A stretch of DNA of 64,000 nt from Lachnospiraceae bacterium (GCA_902363135.1 CABIZF010000007.1:62001-126000); one strand, 5' to 3'. Shown: positions 1 to 9,486, counted from the stretch's first letter. Notes: generated from the sequence alone by a model not told the origin. Program-made: numbers and translations.

Positions 1-212
1 CAAAGAAGGGGCTTCCGCCACAGAAGATTACAAATACGGCGAAGCTGAATGCAAAGACAATCGATCGTCCGCAGCCGAGCAAGGAAGATCGTGCCGAGAA
101 GATTCAGAACGCAACCGACTACTATAAGAATACAACAAAAGCAAAGCCGGGCAGCCTCGCGTCAAAGGCGCAGATGGTACAGCAGTACAATGAGAAGCAC
201 GCAAAGAAATAA
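1..212 (+). CDS. yidC: YidC/Oxa1 membrane insertase, 3' end only
   Basis: The window opens inside a reading frame whose first complete codon is at position 3 and whose stop is TAA at 210-212. The visible ~69 residues are lysine-rich and hydrophilic, ending NEKHAKK. They match the cytoplasmic basic C-terminal tail that follows the last membrane segment of YidC in Firmicutes. The assignment rests mainly on context: yidC directly precedes jag/khpB in the conserved rnpA-yidC-jag-mnmE-mnmG-rsmG cluster near the origin. YidC inserts proteins into the cytoplasmic membrane. The membrane domain itself lies outside the window, so the call is inferred from position and tail character. Confidence 0.75.
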   Translation, partial: KKGLPPQKITNTAKLNAKTIDRPQPSKEDRAEKIQNATDYYKNTTKAKPGSLASKAQMVQQYNEKHAKK

Positions 213-226
213 GGGGGATAAGGGTT

Positions 227-1306
227 ATGGATTCTATTCGTGTAACGGCAAAAACAGTCAGTGACGCCATCACAGAAGCGTCTATCCAGCTCGAAACGAG
301 CAGTGACAACATCGAATACACCATTATCGATGAAGGTTCCAAGGGCTTTTTCGGAATCGGAAGCCGTAAGGCCATGATCGAGGCCCGCAAGAAATTCACC
401 GATGAAGATCTGATGCAGGAAGTATTCGGAGAGAAAAAGGAAAAGGCAGAAAAACCGAAGCGTGAGCCGAAAAAAGAAATGAAAAAGGAGCAGATGCCTG
501 AACTGAAGAAGGAGGCTGCTCCGGAGAAAAAAGAAGCAACACATAAGCCGGAGAAGAGAGAGAATCGGGAAGTAAAAAAAGAGCCGCGCAGACCGGCAGC
601 GGTAAAGCCGACAGAAAAGGAAGCAGAAAAGCCGCAGGAGAAGCCCGAAAGACCGGCAGAAGTGGCAGAAGAAGCCGTTTTTGCAGAGCCGAAGCAGCCA
701 CGTGTTCCGGCTGATCCGGAAGAGGCAAAGCGCAGAGCAGTGACATTTCTGACTGATATGTTCCGTGTTATGGATATGCAGATCGAGGTTCATGCATCTT
801 TTGAGGATGATACGCTTTCTGTCGATCTTTCCGGTGAGGAGATGGGGCTGCTGATCGGAAAGCGGGGACAGACGCTTGATTCCCTGCAGTACCTGACTTC
901 CCTGGTAGTCAATAAAGGAAAGGCTTCCTATGTACGGGTAAAGCTGGACACGGAGGATTACCGCAACCGCAGAAAAGCAACCCTGGAGAACCTTGCGAAG
1001 AACATTGCGTTTAAGGTAAAGAAAACGAGACGTCCGGTATTCCTTGAGCCGATGAATCCATATGAGCGTCGCATTATTCATTCGGCACTTCAGAATGATC
1101 CGTATGTGACGACTCATTCAGAGGGAGAGGAGCCGAACCGGAAGGTCGTTGTGACACCGCGCAGAAAAAATGAGCGTGGCGGCAATGAGGGCGGTCGCAG
1201 AGAGTACCGCAGATCTGACCGGTCTGAGTACGCAAGACGCAAAGAGCAGGCAACGCCTGCAGGGGTAGCGGCAGAGGAGCCGCAGCAGCCGGAAGCGGAA
1301 AATTAA
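227..1306 (+). CDS. jag: Jag/KhpB RNA-binding protein (Jag-N, KH, R3H)
   Basis: This 359-residue protein shows the three parts of the family. The Jag-N domain is residues 1-55 and contains the FFGIGSRKA stretch. A long Lys/Glu/Pro-rich linker covers about 60-165. A KH domain carries the GKRGQ loop at 211-215, and an R3H domain has the RRIIH signature at 281-285. Such proteins bind RNA and, in Gram-positives, act with KhpA in cell-elongation and division control. The gene starts 14 bases after yidC with the ribosome site AAGGGGG. The linker is longer than in many relatives. A basic tail rich in Arg and Glu follows the R3H domain. A simple terminator follows the gene. Confidence 0.95.
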   Translation: MDSIRVTAKTVSDAITEASIQLETSSDNIEYTIIDEGSKGFFGIGSRKAMIEARKKFTDEDLMQEVFGEKKEKAEKPKREPKKEMKKEQMPELKKEAAPEKKEATHKPEKRENREVKKEPRRPAAVKPTEKEAEKPQEKPERPAEVAEEAVFAEPKQPRVPADPEEAKRRAVTFLTDMFRVMDMQIEVHASFEDDTLSVDLSGEEMGLLIGKRGQTLDSLQYLTSLVVNKGKASYVRVKLDTEDYRNRRKATLENLAKNIAFKVKKTRRPVFLEPMNPYERRIIHSALQNDPYVTTHSEGEEPNRKVVVTPRRKNERGGNEGGRREYRRSDRSEYARRKEQATPAGVAAEEPQQPEAEN

Positions 1307-1322
1307 ATCATACCGATTGTTG

Positions 1323-1355
1323 GAAAAGCCAGTGGAAACATTGGCTTTTCTTTTA
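1323..1355 (+). terminator. Rho-independent terminator after jag
   Basis: Stem GAAAAGCCA (1323-1331) pairs with TGGCTTTTC (1342-1350), followed by a T-rich run. It ends the yidC-jag transcript just before a new promoter. Confidence 0.75.
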
Positions 1356-1365
1356 TGTTTTCGGA

Positions 1366-1374
1366 TGCTATAAT
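1366..1374 (+). promoter_or_regulatory. Extended -10 promoter for mnmE operon
   Basis: TGCTATAAT at 1366-1374 is a perfect extended -10 (TG-N-TATAAT). No good -35 is seen, as is common with extended -10 promoters. It lies about 60 bases before mnmE and after the jag terminator, so it probably drives mnmE-mnmG-rsmG. Confidence 0.65.
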
Positions 1375-1434
1375 GAGGGACAGCGAAAAGCCCGGACAAA
1401 AGGGTAAGATCAGAAAGAAATGGGGAACAGGAGC

Positions 1435-2817
1435 ATGGAGCAGGATACGATTGCGGCGATCTCTACCGCAGTGTCGAATTCAGGAATCGGGATCATACGG
1501 ATCAGCGGAAAGGATGCCGTCGCGGTCGCGGACCGGGTGTATCGATCCAAAGGCGGGAAAAAGCGACTGGCGGATCAGCCGACACATACGATTCACTATG
1601 GCTATATCGTAGATCAGGGAGAGACGGTCGACGAGGTACTTGTGATGCTGATGCGTGGTCCGAAGAGCTTCACCGCGGAGGACACAGTGGAGGTGAACTG
1701 CCATGGCGGTGTCTACGCGATGAAGCGGGTGCTGGATGTAGTACTGAAAAATGGCGCGCGCCCGGCAGAGCCGGGGGAATTTACGAAACGCGCCTTTTTA
1801 AACGGACGGATCGACCTGTCTCAGGCAGAGTCCGTTATGGATGTTATTCAGGCAAAAAATGAGTATGCGTTAAAGAGCTCTTTACAGCAGTTAAAAGGTG
1901 CGGTCCGCACGGCAATTGAAGAACTGCGCAGCCGGATTTTATATCAGACCGCGTTTATCGAGTCGGCGCTCGACGATCCGGAGCATATCAGCCTGGATGG
2001 GTATCCTGACCGGCTTTCCGAGGAGGTGCATCAGCTGCAGAAAACACTTTCAGAGCTGATCGCATCCTCGGAAAATGGCCGGATATTAAAGGAAGGCATC
2101 CGCACGGTCATTTTAGGAAAGCCGAATGCCGGAAAATCCTCGCTGCTGAACGCGCTGGTCGGAGAAGAGCGGGCGATTGTGACGGATATTGCCGGGACGA
2201 CGCGGGATGCTTTAGAGGAAACGATCGCATTTCAGGGCATTACCCTGAATCTGATCGATACAGCCGGAATCCGCGAGACGGAGGATGTAGTGGAAAAAAT
2301 CGGCGTCGGACGGGCGATTGAGAAGGCAGGGGAGGCGGATCTGATCCTCTGTGTATTTGATGCGGCGCGTCCTTTAGACGAAAATGACCGGGAGATTTTA
2401 AAGGTGATCGAGGGAAAACAGGCGATTCTTTTGCTGAACAAGACGGATCTTGCTGTGACATTGCAGGAAACGAAGCTGCAGGAGCTGACAGGGGGACGCT
2501 ATCCCGTCGTATCAGTGTCCGCAAAGGAGCAGACAGGGCTTTCCAAACTGACGGAACAGATTCACAATCTGTTTTATCAGGGAGAGATATCTGTGCAGGA
2601 TGAGCTGTACATTACGAATGCCAGACAGAAGCACGCCCTTTTGGATGCTGCAGAAGGCCTTCAGCGGGTGCAGGAGAGCATTTCACTCGGCATGCCTGAG
2701 GATTTCTATTCTATTGATCTTCTGGCCGCGTATGAGGCGCTGGGGACGATCACAGGCGAGACCGTCGGCGAAGATCTCGTGAATGAGATTTTCAGCCGGT
2801 TTTGTATGGGAAAATAG
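1435..2817 (+). CDS. mnmE: tRNA modification GTPase MnmE
   Basis: MnmE works with MnmG to form 5-(carboxymethyl)aminomethyl-uridine at the wobble position of certain tRNAs. The N-terminal formyl-THF-binding domain starts EQDTIAAIS. The inserted G domain shows the P-loop GKPNAGKSS near residue 230, DTAGIRET and NKTD. The C-terminus ends FCMGK, the C-x-G-K motif with the catalytic cysteine. An earlier in-frame ATG exists at 1420, but the ATG at 1435 fits the usual MnmE start and has GGGGA at the right distance. The length (460 residues) is normal. It is followed by mnmG 30 bases downstream, so they form one operon. Confidence 0.97.
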   Translation: MEQDTIAAISTAVSNSGIGIIRISGKDAVAVADRVYRSKGGKKRLADQPTHTIHYGYIVDQGETVDEVLVMLMRGPKSFTAEDTVEVNCHGGVYAMKRVLDVVLKNGARPAEPGEFTKRAFLNGRIDLSQAESVMDVIQAKNEYALKSSLQQLKGAVRTAIEELRSRILYQTAFIESALDDPEHISLDGYPDRLSEEVHQLQKTLSELIASSENGRILKEGIRTVILGKPNAGKSSLLNALVGEERAIVTDIAGTTRDALEETIAFQGITLNLIDTAGIRETEDVVEKIGVGRAIEKAGEADLILCVFDAARPLDENDREILKVIEGKQAILLLNKTDLAVTLQETKLQELTGGRYPVVSVSAKEQTGLSKLTEQIHNLFYQGEISVQDELYITNARQKHALLDAAEGLQRVQESISLGMPEDFYSIDLLAAYEALGTITGETVGEDLVNEIFSRFCMGK

Positions 2818-2847
2818 ACAGGAAGCAAGGAAAAAGGAAGGAAAGAC

Positions 2848-4737
2848 ATGAGCATAGTAGAAGAGTTCGTGGACGTTGTGGTAGTGGGAGCCGGACATGC
2901 AGGCTGCGAGGCTGCGCTTGCGTGTGCGCGCATGGGTATGGAGACGGTGATATTTACCGTGAGCGTGGACAGCATTGCGCTGATGCCGTGCAATCCGAAT
3001 ATCGGAGGCAGCTCAAAGGGACATCTGGTAAGGGAAATCGATGCGTTAGGCGGTGAGATGGGAAAAAATATCGATCGGACCTTTATCCAGTCGAAAATGC
3101 TGAACCAGTCAAAGGGACCGGCTGTGCATTCCCTGCGCGCACAGGCGGATAAGTCGGACTATTCGCGCAGCATGCGGATGGTGTTGGAGCGCACGGAGCA
3201 TCTGAGCATCCGTCAGATGGAGGTCACGGAGCTGATTGTGGAAGATGGTGTGCTTACCGGGGTAAGGACGTATTCCGGGGCCGTTTATCACTGCAAGGCG
3301 GCGATTCTGTGTACGGGGACATATCTGAAGGCGCGCTGCATTTACGGCAATGTGAGTGTCTATACCGGGCCAAACGGGCTGCAGGCTGCCAATTATCTGA
3401 CAGATTCCTTAAAAGGGAACGGGGTAAAGATGTATCGTTTTAAGACCGGCACACCGGCGCGGATTGCGAAAAAATCAATTGATTTTTCTAAAATGGAGGA
3501 GCAGAAGGGCGATGAACGTATCGTTCCGTTCTCCTTTACGACCGATCCGGATGCGATTCAGAAGGAGCAGGTATCGTGCTGGCTGACCTATACAAATGAG
3601 GAGACACATAAAATTATCCGGGAAAATCTCGACCGGTCGCCGCTTTATTCCGGTATGATCGAGGGAACCGGACCGCGTTACTGTCCGTCGATTGAGGACA
3701 AGGTCGTCCGGTTTGCAGATAAGAACCGACATCAGGTATTTATCGAGCCGGAAGGAATCCATACGGATGAGATGTACATCGGCGGAATGTCAAGTTCGCT
3801 GCCGGAGGATGTGCAGATCGCGATGTATCGCTCCGTTCCGGGGCTGGAGCATGCGCAGATCGTGCGAAATGCATATGCGATCGAATATGACTGCATTGAT
3901 GCGCGGAATCTGACGCTCGCACTTGAGTTTAAAAAGATTTCCGGGCTGTTCAGCGCCGGTCAGTTCAATGGCAGTTCAGGCTATGAGGAGGCAGCGGCCC
4001 AGGGGCTGATTGCCGGCATCAATGCGGCGCGGAAGATACAGGGAAAGGAGCCGCTTGTTCTGGACCGTTCTGAAGCCTATATCGGTGTATTAATTGATGA
4101 TCTTGTGACAAAGGAGAACCGGGAGCCATATCGGATGATGACATCCCGCGCGGAGTACCGGCTGCTGCTTCGACAGGATAATGCGGATCTGCGCCTGACG
4201 AAGAAGGGCTATGAAGTCGGATTGATCAGCGAAGAGAGGTATCAGAAGCTTTTGAAGAAGGAACAGGAGATCGAGGCCGAGACAAGACGGGTCGAGGCGA
4301 CGCATATCGGGGCCAATGCAAAGGTGCAGGCGTGTCTTAAGGAGCACGGGAGCACATCTTTAAAGACATCTGCGAGCCTTGCGGAGCTGATCCGGCGTCC
4401 GGAGCTGAGCTATGAGGCACTTGGAGAGATCGATACGGAGCGTCCGAATCTTCCGGCAGATGTATGCGAAGAGGTCAACATCAATATCAAATATGCCGGA
4501 TATCTGGAGCGGCAGATGAAGCAGGTAGAGCAGTTCCGGAAGATGGAGCGGAAAAAGATACCGGCAGATCTGGACTATGAGACGGTACCAAGCCTTCGGA
4601 CAGAGGCGAGGCAGAAGCTCTCCATGTACCGTCCAGAGTCGATCGGACAGGCATCCCGACTGGCAGGCGTATCGCCGGCGGACGTGTCAGTATTGCTTGT
4701 GTACCTTGCTTCTACAGGATCAAGAGGGGAGAAATAA
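2848..4737 (+). CDS. mnmG: tRNA uridine-5-carboxymethylaminomethyl modification enzyme MnmG (GidA)
   Basis: This 629-residue FAD enzyme is the partner of MnmE in wobble-uridine modification. The dinucleotide-binding loop GAGHAGCE lies at residues 14-21. The conserved [21 protein letters not shown] region follows, and the family-typical C-terminal helical domain runs to the end. The length is normal and the start is preceded by AAGGAAGG. It lies between mnmE and rsmG with short gaps, the usual Firmicutes order. No disruption is seen. Confidence 0.98.
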   Translation: MSIVEEFVDVVVVGAGHAGCEAALACARMGMETVIFTVSVDSIALMPCNPNIGGSSKGHLVREIDALGGEMGKNIDRTFIQSKMLNQSKGPAVHSLRAQADKSDYSRSMRMVLERTEHLSIRQMEVTELIVEDGVLTGVRTYSGAVYHCKAAILCTGTYLKARCIYGNVSVYTGPNGLQAANYLTDSLKGNGVKMYRFKTGTPARIAKKSIDFSKMEEQKGDERIVPFSFTTDPDAIQKEQVSCWLTYTNEETHKIIRENLDRSPLYSGMIEGTGPRYCPSIEDKVVRFADKNRHQVFIEPEGIHTDEMYIGGMSSSLPEDVQIAMYRSVPGLEHAQIVRNAYAIEYDCIDARNLTLALEFKKISGLFSAGQFNGSSGYEEAAAQGLIAGINAARKIQGKEPLVLDRSEAYIGVLIDDLVTKENREPYRMMTSRAEYRLLLRQDNADLRLTKKGYEVGLISEERYQKLLKKEQEIEAETRRVEATHIGANAKVQACLKEHGSTSLKTSASLAELIRRPELSYEALGEIDTERPNLPADVCEEVNINIKYAGYLERQMKQVEQFRKMERKKIPADLDYETVPSLRTEARQKLSMYRPESIGQASRLAGVSPADVSVLLVYLASTGSRGEK

Positions 4738-4742
4738 CAAAG

Positions 4743-5477
4743 ATGATAGATGAAAACACATTGCGCAGGGGCTGTGAAGCACTGGGAATTATCCTGACAG
4801 ATGAGCAGGTACGACAGTTCCTGACCTATTATGAGTTTCTGGTAGAAAAGAACCAGGTCATGAATCTGACCGCGATTACAGAGTACGAAGAGGTTGTGCA
4901 GAAGCATTTTGTAGACAGTCTTTCGATTGTGAAGGTCTGTGATATGAAGCAGGTTCAGACACTGATCGATGTCGGCACCGGGGCGGGATTTCCGGGGGTA
5001 CCGATCAAGATTGCGTTTCCGCATATCAAAGTAGTTCTGCTGGATTCGCTAAACAAGCGTGTACAGTTCTTAAATGAGCTGACAGGCAGGCTTGGCTGTG
5101 AGGAGATAACGGCAGTGCACGGGAGAGCGGAGGATTTTGGAAAGAATCCGGCTTATCGGGAACAGTTTGATCTGTGCGTTTCACGGGCGGTTGCAAATCT
5201 CTCGTCTCTGTCGGAATACTGCGTGCCATTTATAAACGAAAAAGGTCGATTTATTTCATATAAATCGATGGAAATAGATGTAGAAGCGCAAGAGGCAAAA
5301 AAAGCTATTTATCTGCTCGGCGGAAAGGTGGAGCAGGTGGAGACATTTTGTCTGCCGGGAAGCGATCTGGGGCGTTCTTTTGTCGTCATCCGGAAAGAAC
5401 GTTCGACTCCGGCAAAGTATCCGCGCAAGGCAGGGCTACCGTCGAAGGAACCGCTTGGGAGTGGCGGAAAGAAGTGA
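4743..5477 (+). CDS. rsmG: 16S rRNA (guanine527-N7)-methyltransferase RsmG
   Basis: RsmG uses S-adenosylmethionine to methylate G527 of 16S rRNA; its loss gives low-level streptomycin resistance in several bacteria. The protein is 244 residues with the SAM-binding motif DVGTGAGFPGVP near residue 78. The family-typical NLTAITEYEEVVQKHFVDSL stretch precedes it and the VSRAVA region follows. The start lies 5 bases after the mnmG stop, so it is co-translated or coupled. A strong terminator closes the operon. Confidence 0.97.
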   Translation: MIDENTLRRGCEALGIILTDEQVRQFLTYYEFLVEKNQVMNLTAITEYEEVVQKHFVDSLSIVKVCDMKQVQTLIDVGTGAGFPGVPIKIAFPHIKVVLLDSLNKRVQFLNELTGRLGCEEITAVHGRAEDFGKNPAYREQFDLCVSRAVANLSSLSEYCVPFINEKGRFISYKSMEIDVEAQEAKKAIYLLGGKVEQVETFCLPGSDLGRSFVVIRKERSTPAKYPRKAGLPSKEPLGSGGKK

Positions 5478-5478
5478 C

Positions 5479-5529
5479 AAAACAGGCTTTTCACTGAGAC
5501 CGGATCTCAGATGAAAAGCCTGTTTTTTG
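5479..5529. terminator. Strong bidirectional terminator between rsmG and the hydrolase
   Basis: A long stem (AACAGGCTTTTCA at 5481-5493 with TGAAAAGCCTGTT at 5512-5524) ends in TTTTTT. The other strand also gives a T-run, so it likely ends the convergent hydrolase transcript too. Confidence 0.85.
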
Positions 5530-5540
5530 TACTTTTATGT

Positions 5541-6488
5541 TTAGAAGTGATACATTAACTCCAGCATCTCTTCATAGGATTCGTCTTCGAGCTGAGGAAG
5601 GTGTTTTGCGCCTTCAATGTACTCTACAACGATATCCGGATTCAGTCTCAGATATTGCTCCAGTGTGCTCTTTGCATCCGGATCGCCGTCACCGAAGGCC
5701 ATGACAATTCGTTTTGTCGTCTTCTGAAGCGCTTTGGAGATGTCTGCATACAGATAATTACTGTTTAAGCTGGCAAGCAGATACTTTCCATTTCCATTTC
5801 GGGCATGCGCTGCATTATAGTATGTGCGTGTGATCGAGGGTTCCATGTGAAACGAATTCAGGAAGCATTTTTCTGTCAGATAATACTCGGTATTAGATCG
5901 GTTCGTGAGGAAATAGTAGACAGACCGACCAATGACCGGAATTTCGAACAGCTTCAGCCACAGCTTGCTGTATTCATCCGGCGATTTTTTCAGGGTAGTA
6001 AGTGATTCCGGGCTGACAAGCATGATCTCAGTGAACAGCGTTTCATCCAGCGCGTTTGCCATCAGAACAAAGGAACCGGAAAGTCCGGTCGCAGCGACCA
6101 GCGTCGGAGCTTTGATGACTTCTTTGACAAAATCGGTAATCATCTGGACATAAAAATAATTTGTATAGGTAATCCCGGGCTTATCTGATTTACCGCAGCC
6201 AATGAGATCAACGCAGTAAATGCGGTAGGTGTCAGAGAGAACCTTTGCCATTTTCAGCCATTCATATTCCGAGGACCAGACAGTCAGATCATGGATCAGC
6301 AGCATCGGAGGATAGTCTTTTTCGCCGAAGGTTCGATAGTAAATATCACCGTGTTTCCAGTGATAATAGGAACCGCCGGTTTTGGTGTTTGTATTTGCAA
6401 TGGAAGCAGAATCAATGATGCGATTGACCACTTCGAGAAGACCTACCGTAAATAAAGAGGTTTTGAGTAATGATTTTTTCTTTCCCAT
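5541..6488 (-). CDS. Alpha/beta-hydrolase fold protein
   Basis: A 315-residue protein with an N-terminal hydrophobic stretch (SLFTVGLLEVV) that may anchor or associate it with the membrane. The alpha/beta-hydrolase core follows: LLIHDLT (oxyanion region), DLIGCGKSDKP, and a nucleophile elbow ATGLSGS. The elbow's last glycine is replaced by serine. The FGDGDPDA and GAKHLP stretches supply the likely acid and histidine, so the triad is complete. The substrate is unknown. The ribosome site AAAGGACGG precedes the start. It is convergent with the rsmG operon and shares its terminator. Similar hydrolases occur in many Lachnospiraceae, but nothing here tells the reaction. Confidence 0.85.
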   Translation of the reverse strand: MGKKKSLLKTSLFTVGLLEVVNRIIDSASIANTNTKTGGSYYHWKHGDIYYRTFGEKDYPPMLLIHDLTVWSSEYEWLKMAKVLSDTYRIYCVDLIGCGKSDKPGITYTNYFYVQMITDFVKEVIKAPTLVAATGLSGSFVLMANALDETLFTEIMLVSPESLTTLKKSPDEYSKLWLKLFEIPVIGRSVYYFLTNRSNTEYYLTEKCFLNSFHMEPSITRTYYNAAHARNGNGKYLLASLNSNYLYADISKALQKTTKRIVMAFGDGDPDAKSTLEQYLRLNPDIVVEYIEGAKHLPQLEDESYEEMLELMYHF

Positions 6489-6624
6489 TTTTATTCCGTC
6501 CTTTCGATTTTATAATTTAACCGAATCAATATTCTGGATATTAGTATAAACCAAATCAGAGCAGCTTACAATCAAAAAAACTTTCTTTTTTTTGTATTTT
6601 AGGGTATGATAAAAACAAAGGTCC

Positions 6625-6775
6625 TGCTGCAGTCACCATAGCAAAAAGAAGCAATAAGGATGATGGACAATATCGGTTTTGATTATGCCTGCTACTTGTA
6701 GAAGCATAGGAAATACATCTGTAACCGGGTCGCTTCTTAAGATATCTCATAACCGAATAGTTGCTTTGCAGCTTG
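6625..6775 (-). repeat. Family B repeat, worn inverted copy (B0)
   Basis: Read on the reverse strand, this matches the copy at 8165-8413: both hold the block CTATTCGGTTATGA followed by ATATC, then CTACAAGTAGC further on. Many mismatches show it is old. Confidence 0.55.
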
Positions 6776-6804
6776 ATTTAGTTAAAGTGATAAGATGATG
6801 TTGG

Positions 6805-6990
6805 GGTCAAAAGATATTTTGGTTCCTATGATACACGGATTGCTTCGCATTTCATGCTCTCGCAATCCTAAAACACCTCAAATTCGTTCATTTTCTACGA
6901 AAAAAGGCTACTTTTCGGTGTTTGCGGGTCAAAATAAGTCATGCTTTTTTCATGCAAGCATGAAACGCATGACCTTTTGACCCTGATATC
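6805..6990 (+). repeat. Family A repeat (A1)
   Basis: A ~185-base element running from GGGGTCAAAAG to CTTTTGACCCTGATATCAT, so its ends are roughly inverted. The interior has GGATTG...GCAATCC and CATGCAAGCATG palindromes. A near-identical inverted copy lies at 10887-11079. Confidence 0.8.
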
Positions 6991-7011
6991 ATCATCATAA
7001 GATATTAATGT

Positions 7012-7196
7012 CAAAAGATGCCTTACGGATTGTTTCGTACTTCGTACTTCCACAATCCTACCCAATATTCGCATATCGTGAAGCTTGCGCTCCACTTTTA
7101 TGCTCATATCGGGGCGGGTCATTAAACCATAAAACCACTCCTGTGCAAGCACATCGTGGTTTCAGGCTTTTGACCCTGGCATCATCATAAGATATG
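7012..7196 (+). repeat. Family A repeat, diverged variant (A2)
   Basis: It begins TCAAAAGATG and ends CTTTTGACCCTGGCATCATC, as in A1, and keeps the GGATTG...CAATCC arm pair. The middle differs (TTATGCTCATATCGGGGCGGG). It lies head to tail with A1. Confidence 0.65.
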
Positions 7197-7245
7197 GAGA
7201 CAGCAGGGGATAAGTGAGGATGTCAGAGGAGAAAAGATTAAAAAT

Positions 7246-8088
7246 ATGCTGAGAGAATATATAGAGACACGGTATAAAATGAATAAGGCAATGCGTGAAG
7301 AGCTGGAAAAACAGATTCGCACACTGCAAGAAGAGCATCAGGCTGCAGAAGAAGCGTTAAAGGAGTTGCAGAAGGATCAGGATATTGAAAAGAGCATCTT
7401 TTCACCACGCAGTCAGCTCGGCGGCACGCCAGAGAAGCTGGCGGAGATCCGTACGAAGCTGACAGAGACAGAGAAAAAGCTGGGAGCCGCTGACATCAAG
7501 TGCCAGGCTGTCCGGAAGGAAGAAACAGAAATGGAGCAGCTACTGGACGAAGTGATAAGGCTGCAGCATGCGACAGATGAACAGGCAACTATTCCGAAGG
7601 AAGCAAGTGTTGAGACAATAGATGTAAATACGGATATAGAAAAAGAAACAGAAGCCGATGAAGAATTAAAGCAATCGAAGGAGGAAAAAAATGAGTCAGA
7701 AATGACAGAACAATCCGATGAAACAGAAACGGAGACGGAAGACAGATCGGAAATCAAAAAAATAAGTGAGATAAATACAGAAGCAACAGGATCGATAGTG
7801 ACACAACCAGATGAGGCTGTAGCTGATGCGAAAAGTGATTTGTCAGAGATTGAGAATAATGCGGCAGTAGAAACTGTAACACCGGAAAAAAAGGAAATGG
7901 AGATGGAGAAGGAAATACAGGAACAGACCCTGGATATGGAGCGTCTGAATGATTTGTTATCGGATGTATACCGAAAAGCCGAATTCTGTACAGCCTTCCT
8001 ATATAGTGATAAAAATAAATGCAGGAATCTTCTGAAAGAAATGAAGAAGGAACTGAAGAAATACGCAGAAGAGATTGCCGGAATGTAG
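7246..8088 (+). CDS. Acidic coiled-coil protein of unknown function
   Basis: This 280-residue protein is very rich in Glu, Lys, Gln and Thr. The first ~120 residues and last ~70 have heptad-like coiled-coil patterns, and the middle (about 125-220) is low-complexity and acidic. I recognise no domain. No signal peptide or membrane segment is seen. The ATG at 7246 has its AGAGGAG ribosome site rather far upstream (about 15 bases). An out-of-frame ATG at 7220 reads MSEEKRLKIC then stops; one extra A in the A-run at 7240-7244 would join it to this gene. The true start may therefore be 7220 in relatives. The gene lies directly upstream of the first parS site. Confidence 0.65.
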   Translation: MLREYIETRYKMNKAMREELEKQIRTLQEEHQAAEEALKELQKDQDIEKSIFSPRSQLGGTPEKLAEIRTKLTETEKKLGAADIKCQAVRKEETEMEQLLDEVIRLQHATDEQATIPKEASVETIDVNTDIEKETEADEELKQSKEEKNESEMTEQSDETETETEDRSEIKKISEINTEATGSIVTQPDEAVADAKSDLSEIENNAAVETVTPEKKEMEMEKEIQEQTLDMERLNDLLSDVYRKAEFCTAFLYSDKNKCRNLLKEMKKELKKYAEEIAGM

Positions 8089-8089
8089 A

Positions 8090-8105
8090 TGTTTCACGTG
8101 AAACA
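8090..8105. other. parS: parS centromere site 1
   Basis: Perfect 16-base palindrome TGTTTCACGTGAAACA, the consensus bound by chromosomal ParB/Spo0J. It lies two bases after the coiled-coil gene. Confidence 0.95.
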
Positions 8106-8164
8106 TTTTTAAGCTGCGAAGCAGAAAAGAAATCTGTCTGTATTTGGTGTGGATCAAACCAGCC

Positions 8165-8413
8165 GACTGATTTAACCGAATCAAGCAAGTCCCCTGCTTC
8201 AATTACGCAAAGCAATAAGCAGTGGGTTGGGACTTGCTTGTATCAGGAGTGGTACAAGCCACTCCTGATAAGCTGCGAAGCAGCTATTCGGTTATGACAT
8301 ATCATAAGGAGGGGCCCGCTTGCGGGAAGATTCCTTGTGATCCTACAAGTAGCGAAGCTAGGCCCTGTCAGCAGAGCTGCAGGGATGGATTGCGAATATC
8401 CGCTTTGACCAGC
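8165..8413 (+). repeat. Family B repeat, diverged long copy (B1)
   Basis: It shares with B2 the layout CCCCTGCTTCAA...AAGC, then a long hairpin (ATCAGGAGTGG/CCACTCCTGAT), then AAGTAGCGAAGCTAGGCCCT and CAGCAGAGCTGCAGGGATGG. An extra segment with CTATTCGGTTATGA sits in the middle. Confidence 0.7.
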
Positions 8414-8534
8414 GTAGAAAAAAACAGACAAAATAAGGAGTAGAAGGACGTGTACTGGAAATAAGTGGATAATCAAAGCTCTTAAGGGTTTGTCGAACTA
8501 AATGAGGGTCAGTCGTGAGAGACTGGCCCTTTTT

Positions 8535-8735
8535 GAACGCAAATAAGCATTCCCCTGCTTCAAGTGCGCGGAGCACTAAGCGGCGAGTGAGGGGATGCTT
8601 ATGTCAGTGGGAGTTGAAAGATCCCACTGACAGATTGCGAAGCGACTGCGTTCATGAGCAAGTAGCGAAGCTAGGCCCTGCCAGCAGAGCTGCAGGGATG
8701 GATTGTGAATGTTTGCTTTACCGCAGGCCATGAAA
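8535..8735 (+). repeat. Family B repeat, full copy (B2)
   Basis: A ~200-base unit with three clear hairpins: AAGCATTCCCCT/AGGGGATGCTT enclosing AGTGC/GCACT, then GTCAGTGGGA/TCCCACTGAC, then CCCTGCCAGC/GCTGCAGGG. It is the best reference copy for the family. Confidence 0.85.
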
Positions 8736-8737
8736 CG

Positions 8738-8835
8738 GATTGCAAATATCTGTTTTACTGCAGAATAAACATTTCTCTGATTTAAGTGTGCGGGGAACAT
8801 TAAGCGGCGGGGAAAAGGATGCTTTCCTACGCCGG
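8738..8835 (+). repeat. Family B repeat, 5' half (B3)
   Basis: It keeps the first hairpin region only (AATAAACATTTCTCTGA...TTAAGCGGCGGGG...ATGCTT), worn relative to B2. Confidence 0.55.
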
Positions 8836-9167
8836 GCTTTCTACTATGCACGGGAAATATGGAATGTTCTTGCTGAAAGAGATAGATGAAAAGATAAATG
8901 AAATGGTAGAAAAAAGATAAATTGACAGATGATTTTAAAGGATAATGAAACGCAGAAAAATGCTCTAAAATTAGAATAAAATAGCAAATCGATAGGACCG
9001 GATATATGAAGGACGGAAGAAGTATGAAAAAATGACATAGAAAGGCAATTGGGTTTGCCAAAGTACGTCAGTCGATGGAAAAGGGAAAAAATAGCAATGT
9101 AACTAATGCAACTATTGAGCATACTTCATACGAAAAAATAGCAGTCTAAATGTTAATTTTAAACGCA

Positions 9168-9342
9168 GATAAGCATTATCCAGCTTCAAGCGTGCGAAGC
9201 ACTAAACGACGGGTGAGATGCTTATGTCAGTGAGAGTTGAAAGTTCCCACTGACATAAGCGAAGCGACTGCGGTTCATGAGCAAGTAACGAAGCTGCCCT
9301 GTCAGCAGAGCTGCAGGGATGGATTGCGAATGTCCGCTTTAC
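9168..9342 (+). repeat. Family B repeat, full copy (B4)
   Basis: All three hairpins are recognisable, for example GTCAGTGAGAGTT/CCCACTGAC, and the tail GCAGGGATGGATTGCGAATG is as in the other copies. Confidence 0.8.
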
Positions 9343-9396
9343 AACCTCTGCTTTAGCTAAGAGAGTGTCGAAAACAATAGAATACGAAAAGGGCTA

Positions 9397-9412
9397 TGTT
9401 TCACGTGAAACA
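9397..9412. other. parS: parS centromere site 2
   Basis: Perfect TGTTTCACGTGAAACA, 75 bases before repeat B5. Confidence 0.95.
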
Positions 9413-9486
9413 TTGTGCAAAAAGTCTTATAAATCATAGTTCCAATGGTCATCAGAAAATAATATTTGTATTACAATGATTATTTG

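Larger units (their letters stand above)
6489..7219. other. Gene-free stretch with relics of two repeat families
   Basis: No convincing gene lies here. The first ~130 bases hold the AT-rich upstream region of the hydrolase. The rest consists of an inverted, worn copy of repeat family B and two copies of family A, listed separately. Confidence 0.7.

Noticed and set aside
122-1117. Long reverse-strand open frame over jag
   Set aside because: Antisense shadow of the Lys/Glu-rich jag; composition (Leu/Phe/Arg-rich) unnatural and no ribosome site.
5840-5856. parS-like GTTCCATGTGAAACG in the hydrolase gene
   Set aside because: Several mismatches in the core; lies in coding sequence and probably does not bind ParB.
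8576-9061. 161-codon reverse frame over the repeat zone
   Set aside because: Runs through family B repeats, Phe/Leu/Ile-rich, no ribosome site; not a protein gene.
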